A stretch of DNA of 13,629 nt from CAZNJQ01 sp964573545. GTDB taxonomy: Bacteria; Patescibacteriota; Minisyncoccia; Phycocordibacterales; UBA2135. How positions within the stretch are numbered: the stretch's first letter is position 1; every line of letters begins with the position of its first letter. Both the position numbers and the translations under genes were made by a program. Positions 1 through 7,174 of this stretch are shown here, piece after piece. The stretch lies in NCBI GenBank assembly GCA_964573545.1, contig CAZNJQ010000018.1, positions 1-13,629 on the forward strand. The letters run 5' to 3'. The notes beneath the pieces were generated by a model. That model was given only the letters and a program-made list of their open reading frames with translations. It was not told the DNA's origin and searched no databases.

Positions 1-88
1 CGCACTCCGGTACAATTAATCACAAACTGATTCCAAGCTATTGGTTAGATTACGATTTTTTGCAATCGGCAGACAAACCGCAACCAAA
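1..88. other. Short non-coding left edge
   Basis: This stretch lies downstream of the epimerase stop codon. Read on the minus strand it contains one small possible hairpin (CGATT, six-base loop, AATCG, around 52-67) that is not followed by a T-run, so it is not a convincing terminator. I see no gene here. Confidence 0.4.
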
Positions 89-1168
89 CTAAGAGACTCT
101 TTCTGATACGGAGACCGCGTACTCATAACGGCCCGTGGTTTTCCGGAATGCATCAAGCGAACCGAACCGATACGAAAATCCGTATTTTTGCGTAATGCGT
201 GAGCCATCGACAGCAACCGGAAATGAGTAAAATTTCCATCCCCCTCTCGAAGTCGGTATCCTTCCCCGCGTCAGGTGCCAGAAGATAAAGAATGCGACGC
301 GCACGATGTATGGAGAAATCGGGAGCACGCGCTTCCCCACCGCGGCCGCCATATCACGGGCTAAAACGGGCTTTCCGGGAGGACAGATATTGAATACTTC
401 ATAATCTCCATCCACATCTTTGAATGAAAACATGCCGATGATATCTGCAACGTCGTCCTCGTGAATGAATTGGCGCAGCCACAACGGCGGAGCGGGAACG
501 ACAGACACCATAAACGACACGAGGCGATGAATAAAAGACCGTGAAAGTTTCCCTGACAAAGCCGCCTGAAGACCGAACCGCTCCTTCATCATGAAGCGTC
601 CCCGCGGACCGGTGATGGCCGCAGGCCGCACGACGAAAACTTTGGGGACATGCGTATTTTTATTTTTCCGCGCGGCATGAAAGCGTTCTTTCAGCCGGTC
701 TTCGACGACGCGCTTTTCAATGCCATAGAGATATTCATTTTCGCGAAAAGGGTCGCTCTCCGTAAAACGCTGTTCAAGAGTATTCGTCGACTCGGCCCCA
801 TACGACGATACTGTCGAAAAGTGCACAAATTTCTCCACACAATCATTCGAAAAAGCGAAATCAAACACCGCGCATGACCCGTCAACGTTCCACTGCCATT
901 GTCTTTTTTTCTTCCCATACATCTCGCGTATCTGCCACGCTGTGTGGATGACGATATCAGGCTTGTGTGGTGCGGCCATGGCCCGCCACGAACCGTCAGA
1001 TGTATTCGCCATAATCCAAATGATTTTGCTGTTGCCGCGAAGAAGCTCCGGCTCAGGCTCTTTATCGAGTGCAACAATTTTCAGCACATCGTCGCGCTTC
1101 GAGAACTGGTCAGCAAGCATGGCGCCGACATAACCAGCTGCGCCCGTAATGAAAAGTGTATGCTTCAT
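89..1168 (-). CDS. NAD-dependent epimerase/dehydratase (extended SDR)
   Basis: Extended short-chain dehydrogenase/reductase, 359 residues, probably acting on a nucleotide-activated sugar in the cytoplasm. The Rossmann nucleotide-binding motif TGAAGYVG is at residues 8-15. The catalytic elements are STVSSYG at 118-124 and Y148-xxx-K152 (YGIEK). RPAAITGPRG at 181-190 and FIHEDDVA at 234-241 are typical of the family's substrate side. The length suits a full extended SDR. The ATG at 1168 starts immediately before the Rossmann strand, so the start is secure. It lies 15 bp downstream of the sugar transferase on the same strand and is probably co-transcribed with it. In glycan loci such enzymes often make the precursor for the initiating transferase (for example a C4 epimerase), but the exact sugar cannot be read from the sequence. 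Confidence 0.88.
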   Translation of the reverse strand: MKHTLFITGAAGYVGAMLADQFSKRDDVLKIVALDKEPEPELLRGNSKIIWIMANTSDGSWRAMAAPHKPDIVIHTAWQIREMYGKKKRQWQWNVDGSCAVFDFAFSNDCVEKFVHFSTVSSYGAESTNTLEQRFTESDPFRENEYLYGIEKRVVEDRLKERFHAARKNKNTHVPKVFVVRPAAITGPRGRFMMKERFGLQAALSGKLSRSFIHRLVSFMVSVVPAPPLWLRQFIHEDDVADIIGMFSFKDVDGDYEVFNICPPGKPVLARDMAAAVGKRVLPISPYIVRVAFFIFWHLTRGRIPTSRGGWKFYSFPVAVDGSRITQKYGFSYRFGSLDAFRKTTGRYEYAVSVSERVS

Positions 1169-1183
1169 GATACTTTCGGATTA

Positions 1184-2521
1184 TTATCTCCCCGTCCTCG
1201 ATACGAGTGTCTTAACCGTCTTTAGTGCGATATAGATATCGAGAACAAAGGACCTGTTCTTAATGTAATAGAGATCGTATGCGAGACGCTCCTTTGATTC
1301 CTTGACCGACTGCGGCACGATATCTTGGTTGATCTGCGCCCATCCGGAAAGCCCCGGCTTCACTGTGTATCGGATGTTATAATACGGGATTTCTTTTAAA
1401 AGTTTTTCTCCCAACCCTGATATGTCGGGGCGCGGCCCGACAAATGAGAGGTCGCCGCGCAATATGTTCCAGAATTGAGGCAGCTCATCAAGGCGCGTCT
1501 TGCGGAGGAATGCTCCAACACGGGTGATTTTGTTCTCCGTCTCTCCAACCCAGACGCCGTCTTCGCTTCGTTCCATGCTGCGGAATTTGTAAAGATGAAC
1601 AGACGCCATATGCCGCCCTATCCGCTTTTGTGTAATGAATATCGGAGCGCCATCCTCGAGAAATATAGCGAGGGCAATGAGCGGATACAGAGGAAGCGAT
1701 AAGAGGCCGAGAAGGACCGACAAAACAACATCCATCAGGCGCTTTAAATAGTCATACATGCCATGCGCCGCCGGGGAGACATTTCTTAAGAACCACCTAT
1801 AGTAGAGAAGTGAGAGAGGTACCCGATTGAAGACTTCTTCATAGACAGTGTGGAAGTCGAAAAAGCGGATGCCAGAGAAGAGCATGTTGTAGAGCCGCGG
1901 CAGCAATATTTCCGTCTTCGCGTTGTTCATGTCGAGGATGACGACGGAAATCCCCTTTGTCGGCACCTCTTTCTCAAGAGAAGCGGGAGACGGCGCGTGC
2001 GCCGTGTCCGCAAGGTCCACGATTCTCTCAATTTCAATATTGTACCGGGCATTATTCTTTATTTCTTGCACCAGCTCTTCAAAATCGCTTCCCGCGCCGG
2101 CGATGAGCGCTTTTTGTTTTTTACCGCCGGAGAAAAAGAGCACCCCGTACAGCCGCCATGCAAGCATAAGCAGAAATGAGATGACAAGATAAATGAAAAG
2201 ATTCGTCTTAGGAGCGATCTTAAATATCGGCAGCAGATAGAAAAAAACCGCCGCGAGAACACTGTTCACAAGTTGTGTGTTGAAAAGAACTGCCGGAAGT
2301 TTTCTCCTGAAAAAGAGAGTCTCTTTGTCATAGAGACCAGCGATAAAAAAGACGATGACCCACAAAACAAATAAATATGAAAATGGAACAACGTGTTCCA
2401 TAAAAACACCAAGAACTTCCTCTGGCGGGAAACTTACTCCGATTGTTGCGGCAAGCGCAACATAAAAGAGAAATACATCCCCCAACAAAAGTACGGCAAT
2501 CCGCCGTCGTCGTAAAAACAT
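1184..2521 (-). CDS. Polyprenyl-phosphate sugar-1-phosphate transferase (WbaP/WcaJ-type)
   Basis: Integral membrane enzyme of 445 residues that would transfer a sugar-1-phosphate from a nucleotide sugar to undecaprenyl phosphate, the first committed step of polysaccharide or glycan assembly. Hydrophobic segments lie near residues 8-29, 45-63, 84-100 and 107-130. A soluble Rossmann-like central domain follows, with GAGS near 142. Then come a hydrophobic segment at 262-288 and the conserved C-terminal catalytic domain: ITQKRIG at 296-302, YKFRSM at 311-316, TRLDELPQFWNIL at 342-354, VGPRPD at 361-366 and KPGLSGWAQI at 388-397. The D345-E346 pair matches the catalytic Asp-Glu of the bacterial sugar transferase family (PF02397). 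Its length is usual for the long WbaP/WcaJ form. The N-terminus MFLRRRRI is followed at once by the first membrane segment. It is transcribed away from the GT4 gene across a 52-bp spacer. The sugar specificity (Glc, Gal or HexNAc) is unknown. Confidence 0.93.
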   Translation of the reverse strand: MFLRRRRIAVLLLGDVFLFYVALAATIGVSFPPEEVLGVFMEHVVPFSYLFVLWVIVFFIAGLYDKETLFFRRKLPAVLFNTQLVNSVLAAVFFYLLPIFKIAPKTNLFIYLVISFLLMLAWRLYGVLFFSGGKKQKALIAGAGSDFEELVQEIKNNARYNIEIERIVDLADTAHAPSPASLEKEVPTKGISVVILDMNNAKTEILLPRLYNMLFSGIRFFDFHTVYEEVFNRVPLSLLYYRWFLRNVSPAAHGMYDYLKRLMDVVLSVLLGLLSLPLYPLIALAIFLEDGAPIFITQKRIGRHMASVHLYKFRSMERSEDGVWVGETENKITRVGAFLRKTRLDELPQFWNILRGDLSFVGPRPDISGLGEKLLKEIPYYNIRYTVKPGLSGWAQINQDIVPQSVKESKERLAYDLYYIKNRSFVLDIYIALKTVKTLVSRTGR

Positions 2522-2573
2522 ACTTTGGTATATACTATAACAAATATACCCTAAAACAAGTTATACACTGTGT
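2522..2573. promoter_or_regulatory. Divergent intergenic promoter region, candidate
   Basis: This 52-bp AT-rich spacer separates two divergently transcribed genes, so it should hold both promoters. On the minus strand TGTTATAGT (complement of 2534-2542) fits an extended -10 element (TGnTATAGT) and would give a leader of only a few bases before the ATG at 2521. On the plus strand TATACA at 2562-2567 is a possible -10 whose start point would fall at or beside the ATG at 2574. No good -35 boxes and no Shine-Dalgarno site are seen on either side, so near-leaderless transcripts are possible. The assignment rests on base patterns only. Confidence 0.35.
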
Positions 2574-3731
2574 ATGGAAGAGAAACCTCGTAAAAAGAAA
2601 AAGATTCTGTATATTATCACCAAGTCCAACTGGGGCGGGGCGCAGCGATATGTATACGACCTCGCGACATCCCTCCCCCGCGAGCGCTTTGATGTGACAG
2701 TTGCCTTCGGCGGAGACGGCATGCTTAAAGAAGCGCTCGAGAGAGCAAAAATACGAACAGTGCCTCTGCCATCCCTTTATCGCGACATACACCTGGCGAA
2801 AGAAACTCAGACCTTTTTTGAATTTTTAAGACTCATCAGGTCGGAGCATCCGGATATTCTCCACATCAACAGCTCAAAAGCCGGCGGCATAGGAGCGCTT
2901 GCCGGAAGACTTTCCGGTGTGGACCGCGTAATCTTCACTGCGCACGGCTGGGCATTCAACGAAGAGCGTCCATGGTGGCAAAAAACTATTCTTTACTTCT
3001 TCTCATGGCTCACAGTCGTACTCTCCCACACGACAATCGCCGTCTCTCAAAAAACAAAAGACCAGATAGCTTGGTTGCCGTTCATTGATAAAAAAATCGT
3101 CGTCATTCCAAATGGTATCCGAATACCTGAATTCAAACCCAAAGAACAGGCACGAGAATTCCTTTCATCGAAAAACGACACACTCCGCCGCCTCAAGGAT
3201 ACACTATGGATCGGGACCGTTGCAGAACTTCACACGACCAAAGGTCTTGAATATGCAATTGAAGCTATCGGCTCTATCGCGGAGCAATTCCCCGAGCTCA
3301 TGTACATCATCATCGGAGAAGGAGAGCAGCGGAAACAACTAGAGAGTCTTATACAAGGACACCAACTCGAGAATCGTGTGTTCCTATTGGGGTTTGTTGA
3401 AGAAGCAGCGCGCTATCTTAAGGCATTCGATATCTTCCTTATCCCCTCGCTCTCGGAAGCGCTCTCATATGTGCTCCTCGAAGCTGGCGCCGCGGGGCTC
3501 CCCGTCATCGCCACAGCAGTCGGCGGCATCCCCGAGGTCATTAAAGATAAAAAAAGCGGCACCCTCATATCGCCCTACGATTCATATGCCATCGCCGGGG
3601 CGATAAGAAATTCTCTCGTGGACAAAAAAGACAGCGCGCTTGTGGCTGCTGCACTTACACAACACGTACGCAATAAATTTTCAATACAGAAGATGTTCGA
3701 CCAGACGGCGACATTTTACGTCAATTGCTAA
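2574..3731 (+). CDS. Glycosyltransferase family 4 (GT-B fold)
   Basis: Cytoplasmic or membrane-associated retaining glycosyltransferase, 385 residues, expected to add a sugar from a nucleotide donor to the lipid-linked glycan. The N-terminal acceptor domain begins with ILYIITKSNWGGAQRYVYDL at 11-30, whose WGGAQ loop is typical of GT4 enzymes, and includes FTAHGWAF at 121-128. VIPNGI at 177-182 marks the domain linker. The C-terminal donor domain has a TVAELHTTKG motif at 215-224, where GT4 enzymes usually read GRL-xx-KG. It also has the EX7E motif E295-E303 in SEALSYVLLEA and the AVGGIPEVI loop at 315-323. It is the only plus-strand gene in the window, and its stop codon overlaps that of the convergent kinase-like gene. 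The ATG at 2574 has no evident Shine-Dalgarno site. The donor and linkage are unknown. Confidence 0.93.
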   Translation: MEEKPRKKKKILYIITKSNWGGAQRYVYDLATSLPRERFDVTVAFGGDGMLKEALERAKIRTVPLPSLYRDIHLAKETQTFFEFLRLIRSEHPDILHINSSKAGGIGALAGRLSGVDRVIFTAHGWAFNEERPWWQKTILYFFSWLTVVLSHTTIAVSQKTKDQIAWLPFIDKKIVVIPNGIRIPEFKPKEQAREFLSSKNDTLRRLKDTLWIGTVAELHTTKGLEYAIEAIGSIAEQFPELMYIIIGEGEQRKQLESLIQGHQLENRVFLLGFVEEAARYLKAFDIFLIPSLSEALSYVLLEAGAAGLPVIATAVGGIPEVIKDKKSGTLISPYDSYAIAGAIRNSLVDKKDSALVAAALTQHVRNKFSIQKMFDQTATFYVNC

Positions 3732-4315
3732 GTGATGTGTCCGTTCTCTTTCAGATATGCGAGTATCCTGGACACACAAGCCGGGGCGTCTTCTGCGGTA
3801 GTATCAATAATAAGTTCCGGATCTTCTGGAATTTCATACGGATCATCAATGCCCGTAAAATTCTCAATATGACCAGCGAGCGCTTTTTTATAGAGTCCTT
3901 TGGGGTCCCTTTGTATACATATCTCGAGGGGCGTTGAGACATGTACTTCAATATATACCCCATCCTCGCTGATCCGCTCTCTGTTTTTTTCTCGCGCCTC
4001 TCTGTAGGGAGCAATCAGGGCACACAATGCAACACCCTCTCTCTTTACTACTTCGTGGGACAAGCCGCCGACATACATCACGTGTGCATTGCGATCTTCT
4101 TTAGAAAAACCAACTGTCTGTGAATACTCACGCCGCACGTCATCGCCGTCAAAGAGCACAACTTCTCTGTCTCGTAACTCCGACAATTCCTCTAAAAGAA
4201 GAGTCGCCAGTGTCGTCTTCCCAGATCCTGGTAGTCCTGTAAAAAAGACCGCTAGGCCGCGCCTCATGTTATTTGCATTATCTGTCTCTATCTTCTCCAT
4301 ATAGTACGTTGACAT
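3728..4315 (-). CDS. Adenylylsulfate kinase-like protein (CysC family)
   Basis: P-loop kinase of 195 residues that resembles APS kinase, which phosphorylates adenosine 5'-phosphosulfate to PAPS. Walker A is GLPGSGKTT at 27-35. LFDGDDVRR is at 54-62, GFSKEDRNAHV at 69-79 and APYREAREKNR at 102-112. The lid region RDPKGLYKKALAG (136-148) to NFTGIDDPYEIPEDP (152-166) closely matches CysC. The usual DRxxNIRR stretch reads DRNAHVMY here (74-81), so APS may not be the true substrate. Neither ATP sulfurylase nor a sulfotransferase is present. It is the last gene of the nonulosonate operon, 6 bp after dehydrogenase 1, which suggests glycan modification: either sulfation or another phosphoryl transfer. 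The start at 4315 gives a 16-residue extension before a second in-frame Met (M17). Its stop overlaps the convergent GT4 stop. Confidence 0.85.
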   Translation of the reverse strand: MSTYYMEKIETDNANNMRRGLAVFFTGLPGSGKTTLATLLLEELSELRDREVVLFDGDDVRREYSQTVGFSKEDRNAHVMYVGGLSHEVVKREGVALCALIAPYREAREKNRERISEDGVYIEVHVSTPLEICIQRDPKGLYKKALAGHIENFTGIDDPYEIPEDPELIIDTTAEDAPACVSRILAYLKENGHIT

Positions 4316-4321
4316 AATTCA

Positions 4322-5287
4322 TCATAACGACATACCTTTAGAGATAAATTTTTTGAGCTTTTCAGCAATAAATACGTCAGTACGACTCCGAGATTCAACC
4401 GTCATACCACCAATATGTGGTACGATGATAACATTTTTATTTTTTCTAGCATATTCTATGAGTGGATGCGTGCTAAATGTCTTCTCAAAAGAAAGCTCAT
4501 CCGCCAACACATCCGCCGCATAGCCGGCAATCTCTCCGCTCTGCAGCGCCTCAAGAAGCGCGACTTCATCGACGATCCGTCCCCGAGCAGTGTTCACGAG
4601 GTACGCGGTGTTCTTCATTTTCTTGAATACACCTGCGTTAAACATATTCTCGGTCTCTTTGTTGAGGTGAGCGTGGAGTGAAACGACATCACTCTGTGCA
4701 AGGAGTTCATCAAAAGAGACTCTCCGGCAATCCGGAACGCGACTTTCTTTCACCTGGGGGTCATAGAATATGACATCCATGCCGAACGCCTTCCCGTATC
4801 TCGCCATCCATGTCCCCAGGCGCCCCATGCCCACGATGCCTAGTGTTTTTCCGTGGAGCGTATGCCCTCGGAAATTTTCCCTGTCCCACTTGTAATTCTT
4901 CACTGTGTCAAACGCCCACGGAGTGAAGCGTACGATGTCGATCAAAAGCCCCATGGCGAGTTCGGCGGTGCTCGTGATGATGTTGAGGAATTCCTCCTCT
5001 CCCTTGAGAGAGAGCACTTTAATCCCTCTCTTTTCGGCAGTTTTGAGGTCGATATGGTCGAGGCCAGTTGTCGCCGTAGCAATTATTTTCAGATTAGAAG
5101 CGTTTTGGATGATATCTTTATTGAAATCAAGGCCAAGTCCTATAACCGCGATGTCATACGCGCCGATACTTTCCCGCAGATTATCTTGAGAGAGAGTCTT
5201 ATAAAAAACGTCTCCGATACCTTCTAGGACATCCCTCCCGGCAAGGGTGTACGCCTCCCCGATGGTGTTTAAAATTTTATACTTCAT
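4322..5287 (-). CDS. D-isomer-specific 2-hydroxyacid dehydrogenase 1
   Basis: NAD(P)-dependent 2-keto acid reductase family, 321 residues from the chosen start. The split catalytic domain (about 1-105 and 275-321) flanks the nucleotide-binding domain. Visible motifs are GIVGMGRLG at 150-158, the Asp D176 at the end of the second strand (typical of NAD preference), and the expected catalytic set Arg235 (NTARG), Glu264 (ADVLADE) and His291 (VPHIGG). I chose the ATG at 5287 because it forms an ATGA overlap with the NeuA stop and aligns with the paralogue's MKILN start; an ATG at 5305 would add six residues. Its keto or hydroxy acid substrate is unknown. Pairing with a CMP-sugar synthetase suggests a role in nonulosonate decoration or precursor supply. 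Bases 4497-4906 are identical to the second dehydrogenase gene, while both ends are strongly diverged. Confidence 0.88.
   Translation of the reverse strand: MKYKILNTIGEAYTLAGRDVLEGIGDVFYKTLSQDNLRESIGAYDIAVIGLGLDFNKDIIQNASNLKIIATATTGLDHIDLKTAEKRGIKVLSLKGEEEFLNIITSTAELAMGLLIDIVRFTPWAFDTVKNYKWDRENFRGHTLHGKTLGIVGMGRLGTWMARYGKAFGMDVIFYDPQVKESRVPDCRRVSFDELLAQSDVVSLHAHLNKETENMFNAGVFKKMKNTAYLVNTARGRIVDEVALLEALQSGEIAGYAADVLADELSFEKTFSTHPLIEYARKNKNVIIVPHIGGMTVESRSRTDVFIAEKLKKFISKGMSL
4497..4906. repeat. 410-bp exact direct repeat, copy A
   Basis: Read base by base, this tract matches 11858-12267 without a difference, at a constant offset of 7361. It covers codons 128 to 264 of dehydrogenase 1, that is most of the NAD-binding domain including the Arg and Glu of the active site. 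Beyond 4497 towards lower coordinates similarity falls off at once. Beyond 4906 it declines more gradually to about 4990. Both copies have the same orientation. Confidence 0.93.
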
Positions 5288-5994
5288 CGCGATCTTTTCA
5301 TCCAAAACTCGGAGAGTTCAAAATCAACCAGTTCATTTATATCAAGTGATCGTTCTTCCGGCATGACATACGCGAAAGACGTAACACCGAACATATCCCC
5401 CGCTAAAAGACAGCTCGTCTTCGTCAAATAGACAGCGCAATTCCTTCTGTACGCTAGCTCCTGGTCTTGGCGGCGTAGTGAATAGTTCTTTTCGGAATCA
5501 TCGGGAAAATATGGCAGTATTCTTCCTTCCTTTATTTTTTTAATTTTTTGCGGATGGAAATCTTGCACAACAACCATGCTCATTACCGAATCCGCGTCGT
5601 TATCAACGGCGAGTACGACGCAAGCATCTATATCCGTGCTTGTTCGCAAGGGGGATGTCGGCTGAAGAATCATCGCATAATCATATTCTTCGCCGAAATC
5701 ATCCTTAAGCTTCCGTAGTGCGTGTTGAATAACCTCAAGAGAAGTACTTTTATCTTGTGCGAGTTCAGGGGGGCGCATAAACGGAACGTCGGCTCCGTAG
5801 CGGCGGGAGATTTCTGCTATCTCACTGTCGTCAGTTGAGACGATGTAGCGCGTCAGATATTTACTCGCCTCCGCCGCCTCTGTTGTATATGCGATAAGAG
5901 GTTTTCCGCACAACTCTTTTATATTTTTCCGGGGTATGCCCTTTGAGCCACCACGCGCAGTAATAATCCCTAAGATTTTCTTGCCTTTATACAT
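5284..5994 (-). CDS. neuA: CMP-nonulosonate cytidylyltransferase (NeuA-like)
   Basis: Cytoplasmic enzyme of 236 residues that activates a nonulosonic acid with CTP to the CMP-sugar donor. The nucleotide-binding signature ITARGGSKGIPRKNI is at 11-25. STDDSEIA is at 53-60, YGADVPFMRP at 66-75, the conserved LQPTSPLR at 110-117, and SLDINELVDFELSE at 216-229 near the end. The length is normal for the single-domain bacterial form (LegF, PseF and NeuA without esterase). It follows NeuC-like 1 by 25 bp, and its stop overlaps the dehydrogenase start by ATGA, which indicates translational coupling. Whether it acts on Neu5Ac, legionaminic or pseudaminic acid cannot be told from the sequence. It is the counterpart of the partial gene at the right edge. 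Confidence 0.93.
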   Translation of the reverse strand: MYKGKKILGIITARGGSKGIPRKNIKELCGKPLIAYTTEAAEASKYLTRYIVSTDDSEIAEISRRYGADVPFMRPPELAQDKSTSLEVIQHALRKLKDDFGEEYDYAMILQPTSPLRTSTDIDACVVLAVDNDADSVMSMVVVQDFHPQKIKKIKEGRILPYFPDDSEKNYSLRRQDQELAYRRNCAVYLTKTSCLLAGDMFGVTSFAYVMPEERSLDINELVDFELSEFWMKRSR

Positions 5995-6019
5995 TACATT
6001 GAAACTGTACCACGATAAT

Positions 6020-7174
6020 CTAATCGCAAAATTGTTTTTGCGTATACAAATTGATCGTACTCAAGATGTCGGCTATTTTTTTACTCGTCCCGTCTTGGTA
6101 GTAAATCGTGCTTTGCGGATACTGCCCATTCTGAATTTGCTGCCGGATCGCCCCCTGTATCTGCTCTTTGTCGAATGGAGCATCAATAACATTTTCTGCC
6201 CGCATCCGTCTATTCTGGCGACTTCCGACATTCACAACAGGCACCCCCAAGTACGAACATTCCTTAATCCCCACCGATGAATTTCCCACAAGGCATATTG
6301 TCTTCTTAAGTAATCCGATAAATTCTCCCGTCGGAAGATATTTATGAAAACGCATATGATGCGGGTCCCTTTTTTCTCTAAAAATCCTGATTGCCTTGGA
6401 AATACTGTCTGTTCCCGCATCGACGTTGGGCCAAAACCAGATCGTCGGTATATGCAGGTCGTGCACCGCCTGGAGTAGTATCTCGGTATTCTCCTGGTTC
6501 CTTGATGTCTCTGTCGTGACAGGATGATTCATCACCATAAGAAATGGCTTCTCTATATCGACGACATCTCCGACGCCAAGCCTATTAACCAGCTCATGAG
6601 ACGCTTGGAAATCGTTGCGTGCGATGTATTCAACCGCGGGACATCCGACATTAAACACATAACGCGGATCCTCTCCCATGCGAACAATGCGTCGTGCGGC
6701 TTCCTCGTTTGTTGCGAAATGAATATGCGAAAACTTCGTAACAGCGTGCCGCACTGATTCATCAATGGTGCCGGTCACATCGCCTCCTTCGATATGCGCT
6801 ATGGGAATGTTCAGGTACGCCGCCGCAATCGCTGGAGAAATAACTTCATGCCTGTCGCCGCGTATGACAACAATATCCGGCTTAAGGCTGTCGAACACGG
6901 TGGCAAATTCCGAGACCCCGATACCTGTCGTCTTTGCCATAGCGACATGAGAACCGCCTTCAAAGTTCATGGTGATCTTCGCATCGTGGTTAAACCCGTC
7001 TTTTTGGAGAGTATCTTCAACATCTCCATAATTTGGGAGTATCGCGGAACCGCCGATAACGATCTGGAGCTCAATGCGCTCGTCATCTCTCAACATCTCA
7101 AGCACAAGCTTGCTCCGACTGTAGTGGATATGAGACGTCACGACGAAACAAATTTTTCTTTTTTGATTATTCAT
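6020..7174 (-). CDS. neuC: Hydrolysing UDP-GlcNAc 2-epimerase (NeuC/LegG-like) 1
   Basis: Cytoplasmic enzyme of 384 residues that would convert a UDP-GlcNAc-type sugar to free ManNAc (or the diamino analogue) and UDP, feeding the adjacent NeuB. The family core is present: GDRHE at 106-110, HIEGGDVTGTIDES at 127-140 and RHAVTKFSHIHF at 142-153. WPNVDAGTD is at 249-257, GNSSVGIKE at 297-305 and VNVGSRQNRRM at 315-325. The acidic residues D107, E129 and D138 keep the 22 and 9 residue spacing of D100, E122 and D131 in the Neisseria enzyme, so it is probably active. The length is normal. It overlaps NeuB-like 1 by 8 bp, a tight operon arrangement, and no clear Shine-Dalgarno site precedes the ATG. 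Confidence 0.92.
   Translation of the reverse strand: MNNQKRKICFVVTSHIHYSRSKLVLEMLRDDERIELQIVIGGSAILPNYGDVEDTLQKDGFNHDAKITMNFEGGSHVAMAKTTGIGVSEFATVFDSLKPDIVVIRGDRHEVISPAIAAAYLNIPIAHIEGGDVTGTIDESVRHAVTKFSHIHFATNEEAARRIVRMGEDPRYVFNVGCPAVEYIARNDFQASHELVNRLGVGDVVDIEKPFLMVMNHPVTTETSRNQENTEILLQAVHDLHIPTIWFWPNVDAGTDSISKAIRIFREKRDPHHMRFHKYLPTGEFIGLLKKTICLVGNSSVGIKECSYLGVPVVNVGSRQNRRMRAENVIDAPFDKEQIQGAIRQQIQNGQYPQSTIYYQDGTSKKIADILSTINLYTQKQFCD

Noticed and set aside
16..216. A 66-codon minus-strand frame at the left edge
   Set aside because: It overlaps the 3' end of the epimerase gene in another frame and resembles no known protein; treated as a shadow.
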